A stretch of DNA of 64,000 nt from Paramacrobiotus metropolitanus (lineage: Eukaryota > Tardigrada > Eutardigrada > Parachela > Macrobiotidae). Below are positions 1 through 12,444 of the stretch, piece after piece. The notes below the pieces were generated by a model. The model did no database searches. It was given only the letters and a program-made list of their open reading frames with translations, and was not told where the DNA came from. The stretch spans positions 2,418,001-2,482,000 of the forward strand of contig NW_026570226.1 of the NCBI RefSeq assembly GCF_019649055.1. Reading direction: 5' to 3'. The position numbers and the translations under genes were made by a program. The stretch's first letter is position 1; each line of letters begins with the position of its first letter.

Positions 1-3000
1 TTTCTGAATTTTTTAAAATTACAATTAAAAAATATTATCGCAAGTAGTCTAATTACTGAAGTTCAGTTTTTTGCTAAACTAAAGAAACAATATTAAAAAT
101 CAGAAAAAACAAAATGTACAAAAATAAGCGGACTAAAGACTACATAGTTTCTTAGCACATTATGATACAACCCGCTCAATCTGCAATCATTCGGACAGAA
201 ATGAAATTTCAACTTCGGCTGAATGCAAATAACAGCCAATTATTATTAAAACCCGTAATTAAATTATTATTGTAACTTGTAAGCCGTAATTTCAATAATT
301 ATGGCAACAGTAAAACGAATTAAATTACCCAGACAATCGGCATTGCTCATATGGTCCTTCAACTGTTTCAGTGGGATGGCCAGTCCGCAACGCGAACACG
401 GCGCCATGGAAGGCCGTTTGGTGCATTTCCCCAACCAGTGTCCGTTCAACTCCCAGACCAGGATTTTCTGCAACGTTGTGCAAATCAAATTATCTCTTTA
501 GAATATAAAGTACAGAGAAGCGGAACTGACGTTGTCGCAGTAATTGCACATTTTCAGCAGCGGACATTCCTGGTACAAATGCCAATTTAACTCCTTGACG
601 ATGTCTGGCTTTCCGCAATACGGGCACGCCCTGTCAACGAACACTTAAGTTAATAAATACGAATAACTTAATTCATACATTAAAATATCAAGAAGAAAAC
701 TAATAATGAAGCGCACTGAAAAAAAGAAATACAAATAACAATTGCAGGGACTTGCAATAGCAAATTAACGCACCGAAATATTACATGATTATAATTTTCA
801 ACGCACACCAAGGCAAACGAGCCATCACACTACGATTTATACCGGCAGAACATATGATAAGTGAATGTGCAGCCACTTACAAAACGGTGCTGCTATTCTT
901 CTTCAATTCCTTCAACGCTGCATTCTTCTCCACCAACCGACATCCCTAGCCCTCCAACGCGGTGGCAATCACCTGCAGATGCTTCCAGTATTTCCCCTTC
1001 TTCACCAGCGGCACCACTTTCTCTGGGACAGTTTTATCCTGATCCGACGGGCCCGCAGCGCCATTCGCGTCCGCATCGATTTTATCCTCTTTTTCCTCAA
1101 TATTTTCTGGCGTTACCGCTGTCACCAAGATGTTGGATGTCGCGGCGGATTTTTTTGCATGTGGCCGCGACTGCTGGGACAAGGAGCGCGTCGACAACAG
1201 GGTGGTGGAGGATTTCCGACGGACCAAGGGGGAATGTTCGCCGGAAACATCAGGGTGCTGTTTGTTCAAGGGATCCGAGGTGTCGGAGAAGTGGCGTTGG
1301 GACGCCGGTAATTTCCTCAACGCCACGGTTTTCAAGGATTTTGATGGTTTGGCGGATGCATTACTGGGAATATTCTAGACACAAGATGGAAGCGAATCAC
1401 ATTACACCAACGTAATAATACGCACAATTTGTGGTGCTGTAATAAAAATTAAAACGTATAATAATAACTACACCTGTATTTTCATGAACGACGGGTTTAA
1501 GTAAAGTAAATTTTATTACAGAGGAGAGTTAACACACGTACAGGAATTCGGTCATCGACGCTGCGCTCCGAAGGCAGATCCACACTTTCAAAGGGCAAGC
1601 TCAGCGGCTAACGAAACCAAAACCATCAAATATACAAATGGATATTCGAATTTATACATACTTCGCAGTTAATATTTACAAGCCAAGTTGAAACGCAGTA
1701 ACAAAGCTGACAAACACATTCATTTGAAACCAAACAGCCTAACATAATAAATTAATCAATGTTACAGTTGTAAAAATTATTAAATAAAAATTTTTAACCT
1801 AGATCGTGAATTAAGTCGAAATAAAATTTTGCCAAGACCATATACATCAGTCCAGTAAAATTCCAGAATTTATGGATAAAAGAACTTATCGGTTCCTTGT
1901 CAGGCCGTTAGAAAATCGCTGTACCTTTCGGGTGTGTCCAAAAGAAAAGCAGCCAGATCTTGGATAATTCGTAGTCGGTTCAACGCGTACCGTGCTTGTG
2001 TTGCTGGTTTCAAAGCGTCACAACACGCTTTCACCACAATATTCTGCGCCTTAATATTCTCCATCTAAAGTTTCAAAAACATTAGATTCATGAAAGTATC
2101 ACGCACACCTAGAAAAATTCCATCCTCTCCCTCCTCTCTCTCGAAAATGCCGCACTAATGATGCTCTAAAGATTGTACAATATTTAGGGTCCCCGCCCAA
2201 ACACTACCGGTTATCCAACAGACCAACGAACAAAAAAGAGTATTTAAAAAAAATAAAAATCGAAAGAGATTATTTTTAAATAAGTACGAGTACTACGTTG
2301 ATCAACAATTATATTACTAAAGGGTAAATTGAAATAAAAATATCATAAAGAAAGCTACCACGGCCAACTGCACGACAAACGGTATGAGGATCTGCGGAAT
2401 CCGGCGATTGGTGCTGACCAGTCTGGCAAAGGATAAACTTAGCGCCAGAAATTCTTCTTTAGCAGCACCGCCAGAAATTCTTCTTTATCTTGCAGGAAAA
2501 CAGGAAAAACCGAGCGGAACATCTTCAGCACTGTCTGCACGATGAACTGGACGATGGCCGGGTCTTCCTTGGTCATCATGTCCAGCAAAACGATGCTGCC
2601 CTGCAGGATGGTCAGTGGTGGTGGATCAGTGATTTCCGGTGCCGATATCAGACGGTCCAGTGCGCAGTTGACCGCGTCCACCACCAGTACACGGTCTCGG
2701 AAAGAGCTCGACGGAGCTTTATTCACCTGGAGAAAAAAACTGGGGAAATTATCGATTGTTTGAACAGTTAACGCAGGCTGGCCGCGGGATTGTTAGCGGA
2801 TGCGAAATTCGGAGATTTTCAAGCTGATGACTCACTGAAAAAAATTATAAGAATTGTTTTTACTGGAAAATTAATTTCCTAACATGACGAAACTGGTTCT
2901 GCGTTTCTTATACGAAAACATTATAGAGCTTATAGATCAAACCGCGACAGTCAGAAGTTAAAAGGTGACAGTTTGGTGTTATAGAAAACGGTGAAAGTGT

Positions 3001-5140
3001 TATAGAAACCGTAAGTTATAATGCAGCGCATCTGTTGTCGCAAATTGTAGAAAATGGGCTGAATCCCAGAAAATGGGCTGAATGTAGCAGAATCCCAGAT
3101 CATCTTTACGGTTTCAGAAAATAATGCATTTGACAAATATTTGTTTTTGAAGAAAAATTTTATCACGGACGAGATGTAGACCCGCCTGTGATTTTAATTT
3201 AATAAAATTTAATAAAAAAATTTAAGAAATCAAAACTTAATAAAGAAATAATTCTCAGCGAAAGACGCAATCAATAACAATAGCACAGACTCTACAAGTA
3301 CAGAGTACATACCTTATGCAGTAAACTAGAAATTATAACTCAATTTATTAAAACAAGCTAGAGAAAAATATTTACATAATAAAAACGGTAACGACAAACG
3401 CGCAAAATATTGTTTCCTGCTGAGTAAAATGCACGCACAATGTCTTCTCCAAAGGCCGTCAGAGCACTCTGGATATCGCCGGCATATTCGGAAATTTTTA
3501 ACTTTAGAGCACGCTACAAATAAAGGTGCAACAGTTATTAAGTCATTGATAAATTTTTTGTTTGTTGAGGCCAGTCAAAATAAGTCGAACACCACTGCAA
3601 AACCTAAAGAAAACGGTATAAAAACTTTCTAAACTAAAAACATAAAAAATTATACAAAGAAACATATAAAAATGCCAAAATAAAAAGATGCATAAAACTA
3701 GACATGAAAAAAATTATTATGAAAGTCCGCTCATAAAAAGTAAATCTACGCAGCTCGTCCGTAAATACTTTTACAAAACTCCCTTATAAATAATAAAGAA
3801 AACCTTAATAAATCATAACCGATGGAACATACACAATATTCATATCTTCACCTGCACTTTTTTTGGCCGTCTGACTGAACATCCCATCGCGGGTGGTTGA
3901 CTGCCCGTGGTCTCATCAACGTGCTGCGGCGGGTACTGCTGGTGGGCGTGGCCGGTGTGAATTCCGGCGGCACCGCGTCATCGCGAAACTGCACCGTGTG
4001 GATGTCGCGTTCCGCCGGTGTGCGCTGGACCCCGCCAACCTCTGGCACTGCCCGTTTTCGTAACATCTCTTCCAGGCGCCGTAGTTGTCCTTTCTAGCTG
4101 AAAGCAGGCAGCACATAAAGACCGACATCCGTTTTAAACAACTTTGCGTTTACGCGGGGAATGGTACTGTAACGATTATCAAGGAAGCGATTTTATCAGA
4201 GCAAAAACCAATACAGTAACATGCTACAATTTGAGTCAATTTCGCCGTCCAAATAACGGTTCAATCACGGCGGTAACGTAGTGCGACGGCTCGTACTTGA
4301 CTTAAATCGGTAAAGCTGGATTTCATTGGCGATCTACCAGCGTTCTTATATTCTTTACTGACGATGACTATTCTTAACTTTTCTACAACCACTTGTCCAG
4401 TTTTTATACTTTCAAGCACACTAACACAACCTTAATTAATTCTCATCATTTATCCATTTCTTAACTGACAGTGACCTAGAGCAAGCTGCCATAACTACGC
4501 TCCTTTAATAAATTCATGCTTTCACTGTCACCTTGAGGATGTTACATTTCGAGTCGGAAAATCTCTCCTCGATCGCGCTGTCTTTTTACTTCTCTAAAGC
4601 GTCCGCTTCCTCTGCTCTCTAGGAACCAACAATGTTAAGAAACCCAAAAAAAACCCGGAAATTACTCAGGTCAATTTCGGTTTAACGCGTCTCTGGTAAA
4701 TTCCTAACATTATCAAGAAGAACAAAACCTACAAATATGTATAACAAGAAAAATAAAAAAAATTAAAATTTAAAGAAAATTAAAAGCACAAATACATAAT
4801 TCTAAATTAAATACAGCGCCTAATGTTTATTACTGGTAGAATTGCTGAATACGCCTACATTAGCAATTTCCTCTGGGAGTGCCTTGACAGATCCGGCGTG
4901 ACGGAAGTCCTCCGCAACAAAACAATGTCATAGTTTTAGGCACACCACTAACACCGACCATCATGAACCCTCGACAGCTGGCTGTTCAGTTCTCCAACCT
5001 GACCAGCAGCAGCTGTTGCACGATGATGGTGTCCCTCGCCGGCTTGAATGCTGCCGTCCTCGAACGTTGTTTTGATTAGAATGTTGTTTGTTTTCCGTTT
5101 TCGCATAATTGTCTGAAAGAGTGCATAGGGGGTGCCTGCA
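1..5140 (-). pseudogene. CEP104-like copy 1, decayed and truncated at both ends
   Basis: Minus-strand exons match the complete CEP104 gene at 28.8-36.6 kb in the same order: zinc-finger exons (about 329-467 and 530-630), basic linker (888-1385), short exon (1533-1610), TOG exons (1920-2060 and 2400-2735), 3460-3515, 3848-4095, coiled-coil relic (4470-4620), 4855-4915 and part of the next exon to about 5140. The first zinc-finger exon is open, with CSRC and HMSNADC motifs. The copy is broken: the linker has an in-frame TAG at 946-948 where the intact copy has a Glu codon; the coiled-coil exon has a stop in place of a Gln codon; the main TOG exon (31,294-31,600 in the complete gene) is deleted; and a 17-bp piece near 2440 is tandemly duplicated. 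The 3' end continues beyond the left window edge and exons for the N-terminal domain are absent. Non-functional relic; confidence in homology is high. Confidence 0.85.
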
Positions 5141-5277
5141 GGCTGCAAGGCTACAGTAAACGGTGGTGAAAGGGATAGTATCACATCACCCAGATGAATT
5201 GCATCAAATGAATTAAAATCACCTTTTAAATTCTCTACAATGTAGTGCAATGGCTGCAATCGTACTGAGTTATAGAC

Positions 5278-6113
5278 CAGCAAATTAGAGCCCTGCACGA
5301 GCAGCAAAAGTGCTCCTCAACTCGCTCGTTTCAGCTTTCTGAAACTTCCTGCTCGCTCAGCTCGCTCGCGCCCAAACCGCCGCTCGCTCAACTCGCTCGT
5401 TTTCCTATTTTCTTTGCTTCTGCTCGCTCAACTCGCTCGTAATTTTATTTTGGCAAATCGGCTCGCTCGTGAGATCGGCAAAAATTTACGTATCAATTTT
5501 TTGCACGAATTAATTATACCAAACTTTTCACCAACACAAAAACTCAGCAAGTGTAATTGGATGTTCAGAGACAGTCACTCATATCTCCATACTGGTAGTT
5601 CGTTTCATTACAGTTTTTAATTTTTTCGCTAATACCTTTAATTTTCTACTGGATGTAGTTTTCTTAATTTGGTCTGAAATAAATACATATAACAGATGCT
5701 CGAGAATTAAAATGCACCTTTCTTGGGAAGCATTCAACTGATTCATAAACCCGTCAAATAATGTTTTTGTTGGCTACGAGTACAAAACATCAAAAGTTAG
5801 TCCTGAGTCCCAACCGGTCTAGGAAAGTTGGTAAATCACTTCGCGCGAAGCGCGAAGGTGACGGTGGTTTAAGACCGTTTTCAGGTCGGTCAATGTAATT
5901 TTGTACTAGAAACTTCTCCAGTTCGCACAATGTCAGCCTGTAGGCTCGCGATCGCTCGCACCCGAATACCCCGCTCGCTCGGCTCGCTCGCAACTTTTTT
6001 TCTGTTGCTCAGCTCGTTCGCAAATTCGCAAAACGACGCCTGCTCGCTTGAAGTGCTCGCGAACGCCGAGCGCTCGTGAGCCGAGCCGGCTCGTGCAGGG
6101 CTCTACAGCAAAT
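5278..6113. mobile_element. Non-autonomous hAT-type element with 8-bp target-site duplication
   Basis: Terminal inverted repeats begin TAGAGCCCTGCACGAGC (from 5286) and end with its reverse complement (to 6105). They are flanked by a perfect 8-bp direct repeat, CAGCAAAT, at 5278-5285 and 6106-6113. An 8-bp duplication and TIRs of this kind are typical of hAT elements. The 820-bp body has no transposase ORF. Both ends carry subterminal clusters of GCTCGCTC motifs, as transposase-binding arrays often do. It lies just upstream of CEP104 copy 1. Confidence 0.88.
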
Positions 6114-6550
6114 GACGGCATAGAAAGCCAGGCAACAAAATGACGGCATAGAAAGTCTTTGATACAACAGCTTTTTTATAATTTAAAAACAAATCAGCAC
6201 TGCAAACACTTTCGCATAATTTTCAGTAATTAACGTTACTGATCCCGAATAAAATAAAATTTTCGGAAAAATTGTCACCGTGTCAGCCGTGCTCCAGTTC
6301 ACACGTCCGCAAGAACGCGAGACTGACAGGCACTACGGTAACAAGGTCATGAAAGAAACATACAGTGCACTGTGCGTCCGTAACCCGTATTCGCGTGTTT
6401 TATTAATCTCCCTGACTCAATTAATTTCTGATTCAACCGGTAGGATTTACGAACTACAGACTAATAAACTAATACAAGAAACAAACATAAAAATTAATAG
6501 CAAGGTAAATATCTATATTACAGCTTAGGACAAAAGATCTATATTACAGC
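6114..6550. other. Spacer with no recognised gene
   Basis: No conserved coding signal is seen. Two short local duplications are visible: AATGACGGCATAGAAAG occurs twice near 6111-6155, and CTATATTACAGCTTAGGACA occurs twice at about 6510-6560. The second one runs into the palindromic element that follows. Confidence 0.5.
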
Positions 6551-6551
6551 T

Positions 6552-6708
6552 TAGGACAAAATGGTCGCATACCCAACATCTCCACATTCAGTACGAATGC
6601 AGCGCAGTGCACTGTACGATTGAGTTCAAAATATCCGCTTCGTACAAGTGCACTGCACCGCTTGCGTACAGAATGCTGGGTAGGGGGCTATGCGACCATT
6701 TAGTCCTA
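6552..6708. mobile_element. Short palindromic MITE with TA duplication
   Basis: An almost fully palindromic sequence of about 153 bp begins GGACAAAATGGTCGCATA and ends TATGCGACCATTTAGTCC. It is flanked by TA on both sides (6552-6553 and 6707-6708), which fits a Tc1/mariner-type target site. The inner arms also pair (AGTGCACTG motifs). No ORF. Confidence 0.7.
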
Positions 6709-7034
6709 CATTGAACAATGGAAAACCCCGTACGATCTGGTCAGAACAAACCAAAAAATTCATCGAAAAACTGATAACGCCATTCGATTCCGCATGTCTG
6801 GAAACTGTGTCACATGCATTTTCTTTTGAAAATTAAATTACCCAGACAATCGACATTGCTCAAATGGTCCTCCAGCTGTTTCAGCGGCACGGCTAGTTCG
6901 CATCGCGAACACGGCGCCATGGATGGTCGTTTGGCGCATTTCCCCAACCAGTGTCCGTTCAGCTCCCACACCAGAGTTTTCTGCAACGCCGAACAAAACA
7001 TAAAATTTTTTAAATAGACAACTCAGAGATGCTG

Positions 7035-7692
7035 TACGAGGCAAGTGTCCCTTAAATTAATAGACGCGTTTTGCCTTACCATAAATTGACAACCTTGACT
7101 GCACTGTGCGAACCTGGCAGCCACCATGGGTTGGCAGCGTGTAACACAAATGGTGACTGCATTGCTCCCATTGACTTCGACGTTCACTGAATCGACATTT
7201 ACTCATCTCAACTTCAATCACAACTACAAACTAACATTCCAAATGATGGAGAAAAAATTTGGGAATTTTTTGGTACCTAGCAAGTAAGTTTTCATGGCAA
7301 GCAAAGAAAGTTATGAACGTTTATGGTTTCTCGTAGACATAGCATAGGATCCTCTTCAACGGCTCTTCGCACGAACCTTATGCTATGTCTACGAGGAACC
7401 ACAAACGTTCATAACTTTCCTTGCTTGCCATGAAAACTTACTTGCTATGTATCAAAAAATTCCCTGATTTTTTTCCACCATTTGGAACGTAAGTTTGTAG
7501 GTTCGGTTGAGGTTTTTGCGAGTGTGAGTGCCAACTTACTTTAACGTTACGTCAATGGCAGCAATGCAGTCAACCGTTTGTATTATACGCTGCCAGCCCA
7601 TGGTGGCTGACAGGTTCGCACACTGCGGTCTAGGTTGTCAAATCATGGTAAGGCAAAACGCGTCTATTAATTTAAGGGACACTTGCCTCGTA
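7035..7692. mobile_element. Long foldback element with TA duplication
   Basis: A 654-bp element whose halves are inverted copies of each other. The ends read CGAGGCAAGTGTCCCTTAAA and its reverse complement, and the arms run nearly to a small loop around 7345-7375. TA flanks both sides (7035-7036 and 7691-7692). No transposase. Comparison with the complete gene shows it lies in the short intron between two zinc-finger exons of CEP104 copy 2. Confidence 0.82.
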
Positions 7693-8730
7693 CTAACGTT
7701 GTCGCAGTAACTGCACATTTTCAGCAGCGGATATTCATATTTCATAGTACAAATGCCAATTCAACTCCTTTACAATGTCTGGCTTTCCGCATAACGGGCA
7801 CCTCCTGTCAACGAATAACTTGATAAATACGAATAACTTAATAATGAAGTGCCGAGAAAAACAAGAATTACAAAAAGCAATGGCCGGAACATTCACTTTT
7901 CAATAAAAAATCAGCGCAACGAAACCTAACAACCTGTATTCAAATTTTTATTCAAATTTTTAACGGGCACCTAGGATGACTGGGAGAAAGAGCCATCACA
8001 CTACGATTTCTACCGATAAACAGAGCTGTACTACCGTTGTCGCGTACACACGATATACTAACGTATACACGATCAGCGAATGTGCAGTCACTTACAAAGC
8101 GGTGCTGCTGTTCTTCTTCATCTCCTTCACCGCTGCATTCTTCTCCAACAACCGGCATCCCTCGCCCTCCAGCGCGGCGGCAATCACCTGCAGATGCTTC
8201 CAATATTTCCCCTTCTTCACCAGCGACACCACTTTCTCCGGGACCGTTTTTGTCCTGTTCCGACGGGACCGCAGCGTCATTCGCAACATCGATATACTCC
8301 ACTTTCTCCTCAATATTTTCCGCCCAGGCGATGGTGGACGTCGCGGCCAATTTTGCTGGATGCGGTCGCGACTGCTCGGAGAGGGAGCGCGTCGACAGCA
8401 GAGTGCTGGAGGATTGCCGGCGGACCAGGGGGGAATGTCCGCTGGATGTGGCGGGATCAGTGGGATGCTGTTTGGTTGAGGGATCCGAGGTGTCGGAGAT
8501 GAGACTGAGGTGGCGCTGGGATGCCAGTAATTTCCTTGACGCCATGGTCTTCAACGACTTCGATGGTTTCGCGGATGAATTCCTGGGAATATTCTACACA
8601 CAGGATGGAAGCGAATCACTTTTCACCCACGCAATAAATAGGTAAAATTTGTGGTGCTGCATCACGCTTTAAAAAGTAAAATAATAATTACGTCCGTATT
8701 TTCACGTACGGACGGCTTAAAGAATATCAA

Positions 8731-8824
8731 TTATATTACAGAGGGGATGCATGAAGTATGAATTACAGAGGGGATGCATGAAGAGGGGATTATATTACAG
8801 AGGGGATGCATGAAGTATGAATTA
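8731..8824. repeat. Tandem repeat of ATTACAGAGGGGATGCATGAAG
   Basis: The unit occurs three times with slightly different spacers. The complete CEP104 gene has one diverged unit at the matching intron position (near 30,595), so this is a local expansion inside copy 2. Confidence 0.8.
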
Positions 8825-9296
8825 TTTCTACGAAAGCCTAATACGACGTACAACGAAGAAAAATTAAAATTAAAAAATGAGCACGATAAAAACTTATCAA
8901 GACAAACTGAAAACAAATTTACAGGAACACATTACTTTTCACACAATCGCCTGCCCCATCAAAGCGTATTGTCAAGTGCTTACGGCCACTCCACTATGTT
9001 ATCCCAGATTAAGAACACATAAAATTGTTGTTGACACACTTACAGGGATTTAGTCGTCGATGTTGCGCTCCAAAGACAGTCCACTCTTTCAAAGGGCGGC
9101 TTTCAAGCTCGGCGGCTAAGGCAATTAAAACCAATAAATATCCATATGGACATCCCAAATTTATACATACGCTTTCAATATTTACAAGCCAAGTTCAAAC
9201 GCAGTAACAAAGCTGGCATACCCATTCACTTGAAACCAAACAGGAAAATAATACAATAATCAATGTTACAGTTATAAAAACTATTAAACCAAAGTA

Positions 9297-10398
9297 TTAA
9301 CGATGTATTCGAGAAACGCCGACATGGTTTTGGGGCAAATGGCCAGCCTCGTCTCGGCCGCGGAGTCTCGTGGAAAACGTCAGAACATGCTCGGCCACCG
9401 GAAGGAGCGTATATGTGTTATCGCGCGCAGTGCCACCTGGTGCGTGGCCAGGTGACCCCTGATTCGTGGCCAGGGGGTCGAAGACACCTGATACGTGGCC
9501 AGGTGATGCCCTGATTCGTGGCCAGGGAGTGAAATGGATCCTGATACGTGGCCAGGATGTTGCGGCTGCCTTCCGGTGCGGTTCTGTGCGTACCATAGCG
9601 AGAGAGCAGCGCGAGTGAGGAGGTGCCCCCAACAGATGTGGTACGCGCAGACTTTGCGGGCGAATGTAGCGCTTGAACGAGGACGACTTCCATCGTCCCC
9701 GTTCACATATAACTTCCGTGGACAGGCCATCAGCAGCGGCCGAAGTGGCGCCGCCAATTCGAAAGGAATGTGATGAGTAGCGGGCGCGATCCTCCCCATC
9801 TGGAAGGGTTAACTTCAGTGCACGCGTAAGGTCAAAGCGCGTGAGAAAGCGGCCGCTGCTGTTGATAAAGAATGGCAGGTCGGGAGGCTGTCGATGCTGA
9901 CGTTGCAGTGCATAGGTAACACAGGCATTGTAGATGATCGGCGCTTCGCTAGCGGACATGGACAGTGTGGTTCCTTTCCTGTGCTGGTCTGTCTTCGACT
10001 GTTTAGTCGAAAGCTGCAGCACAGTGTCGTTCCAACAAAACGTCTTGCAGCAGGAGGGTAGCCGACGGGTTGAAAGCTGTCGGGGATGGCGAAGTCAGTT
10101 CCGAAACGCGGAGGAGGGAACGATGAGCCATCGTAAAGGCGGCCCAAAACATTTGCTGGTCGTATTGTATTAGGGACGTCAGGTGCAGTCTGCTTGGAAG
10201 GCGTCCCAGCAGTTCGGAAGTTACCGGTAGGCGCTGGTCTGGTTGTGTTACGGTCATCCGGCGGGCGCCTTCTACAATCTGCTTCAGTCTGGGATTGGCT
10301 GTCGGGTCCGGCATGTTTTGCGACAAGTGGTGCCGGGCTACAGCGGATAAATAAACATTTATGGTCGAGGATGAGGACTTCCGGTTGAACAGGTGCAC
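9297..10398 (-). pseudogene. Tyrosine recombinase of the DIRS element, frameshifted
   Basis: Two overlapping reading frames (10,398-10,003 and 10,022-9297) together give a phage-integrase-type recombinase. The first frame has the N-terminal helices and the catalytic Arg in AHRSLLRVSELT. The second has the HxxR box in SHSFRIGGAT and the tyrosine in GRWKSSSFKRYIR. The frame changes near 10,020, just after the strand carrying LLLQDVLLER. The C-terminal tail is not conserved and overlaps a run of short direct repeats. The family makes and rejoins DNA 3'-phosphotyrosine intermediates to insert circular cDNA. Inactive as it stands. Confidence 0.85.
9435..9565. repeat. Short direct repeats around CGTGGCCAGG in the DIRS 3' part
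   Basis: The core TGATTCGTGGCCAGG (variants GATACGTGGCCAGG, GTGCGTGGCCAGG) recurs about five times at alternating spacing between 9435 and 9565. It lies downstream of the recombinase catalytic tyrosine, close to the element's 3' end. It may be part of the terminal repeat apparatus or a local expansion. Confidence 0.7.
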
Positions 10399-10448
10399 TA
10401 CATAATCTTCAACAGTCTCCTGAGTGGCGGGCCATGGTTTTTTCTTCG

Positions 10449-12444
10449 TTAATCTGCAAAACTACTCGAAGCTTCGCTCTCCATTGGCGTAAGCTCTTCG
10501 GGTAGCAGGAGCCACTCCGGCGGTGAAAAGGTCACCCGCGGTGAGACTGTTACTGGAGGCTCTTTCCCCGTCAGGAACGGTCGCAGTCGTGAAAGCAAAT
10601 CTGGCGGTGTTATGCCGTCGACATTCGCCAGCGGATGGAGTTGACGAAAGCGTTGCAACTGCAATCGGGATAACGCGTCAGCAATATTGTTATCGACACC
10701 CGCGACGTGCGTTATTTTGATCACAAAATTAAAATGAGCAGTTACAAAATGAATTCTACGTATAAGCTCCATCACCGCTGGGTTGCTGCAACTGCTTGAC
10801 GACCATGTCTGCACTGTTCCTGTATTATCGCTGTGGAACATAACACGTTTCCCATGAAACTTTTCATTCCACACAACGCATGCCACATAAATGGGGTACA
10901 TTTCGAGAAACGTTATCGGCGGGCTCAATTCAAGCAGCCAAGTCGGCCATGCTTCGTGAAACCATTCATTACCGAGTACTCCTCCATAACCTATCGAGCC
11001 TGCTGCATCAGTGTACACGTGCAGTACACTTGCTGGTAGCCATTCTGGCTGCACAAACCCGGCCGTCCCGTTCCATGCCGGCAAGAACTCTCTACACCAT
11101 GCGATATCGCGACGGAAACCGTCGGTCAACGTAATTCTGTGAAACAGCCGGTTTACTTTACAGCTCGGCTCGATCATGCGCCTCAGAAAAATTCGGCTAG
11201 CAGGTATACATTTTGTCACAAAAGATAACTTTCCAACAAGGCTTAAAAGCTCACGCTTTGTGCACTGCGTACACGCGGAAAAACTTTCGAGCAATGCCGT
11301 TAACTCCGTTAAACGAGCAGCCGATACTGATAGCGTAAATTTCTCGCTGTTGATTTCGATACCCAAAAATTTCATCACTGTAGCTGGGCCTATCAGCTTT
11401 TTGTCAATTATCGGAACGCCCAATACTTGCATACTGACTGAACCTGCATCACTAATCTCCCACAAGCTGGACTTGCTGGCTTATCGCACATGAAATAATC
11501 GTTGAGAAAATGCAGAAATGTTCGCTACCAGTGCATTTTTTAAATATCCACTCAAGCGCTCTAGCAAACGTGTCGAATAAAAATGGGCCTGATCGCAACC
11601 CAAACGGGACCACTACATCATGGTAAAACATTCCTTCCCACTTGTATCTCAGTAGGTGCCAGTCGGCCGATCTAACTGCCAAATTACGAAACGCGCTTTC
11701 GATATCAACTTTCGCCATCAACGACCCTCGACCATGAAACATCACCATTTTAACTGCATCATCTACACCTATGTACGTCAACGAGTACTTTTCTTTCGGG
11801 ATATAGTCGTTCACGCTGAACCCAAATGGCTGCGACAGGTCCATTATTACCCGGTGGCCTGATTGTCTTTTTGGACGCAGCCCGAGCGGATTTACGACAC
11901 ATACTGGGTGCGGTTCCACTTGAAAACGACCTTTCGTGTGGTTGGCATTCACTTCTTTAATGATCATTGCTGTGATGACGTGTGGGTCAAGAAGAGCCGA
12001 GCGTGCGTTTGCGGTAGATCGGCGAATTTGCGGGCCTTCGTACCCGATGGCAAAACCAAACCTGAAACCCTGTAAAAGGAAACACACAGACTCGCGGTCA
12101 TTATGCGCTACCATTAGTTCAGCGAGTCTGTCGGCGGAAACGGGCGTCGCTACTTCCGGCCTTGGCGTTGACATTAGCAGCAGGCTTATGCTGGGCTGAA
12201 TCGTGCTCGTGGACGGTGTGGTCAGCCGCCCTGTATATTCCACACAGGTGCTTGAAGCGGCAGTTTGACCCGTTAGTGCATCTCCCGTTGTTCCAGTTCC
12301 TGCACAACTCTGGCGGGATGTGTCGAAAGGGCCGATCCCCCTTAGCGTCTTTTTGACCGTGTGCAGTGAACTGGAGCTTTTTCGGGCAGTCCTGATCCGT
12401 ATGGTCCGCAATGCTGCAGTCGCGACATAATGGCAGATGAGCAC
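10449..12444 (-). pseudogene. Reverse transcriptase and RNase H of the DIRS element, frameshifted
   Basis: The frame 12,444-11,452 has the fingers and palm of a reverse transcriptase (KGRFQVEPHPVCVVNPLGL, HRVIMDLSQPFG, LMAKVDIESAFRNLAV, VVPFGLRSGPFLFDTFA). A second frame around 11,500 carries the active-site strand HFLNDYFM, where the usual first Asp of the xxDD box is Asn. A third frame (11,465-10,449) continues with the thumb (LGVPIIDKKLIGP) and an RNase H domain (YTDAAGSIGYGG, FLEMYPIYVA, FHSDNTGTVQTW, NIADALSRLQ). Two frame changes within about 100 bp plus the D-to-N change mean no activity. Family assignment is firm. Confidence 0.88.

Noticed and set aside
861-1415. Plus-strand frame of 184 codons over CEP104 copy 1
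   Set aside because: It is antisense to the linker exon; the minus strand matches two other copies and joins with flanking exons. The same shadow appears at 8.0-8.6 and 29.9-30.4 kb.
5330-6100. GCTCGCTC simple-sequence array or CRISPR-like repeat
   Set aside because: The motifs are subterminal repeats of a hAT-type element with a clear 8-bp duplication; there are no regular spacers and the DNA is eukaryotic.
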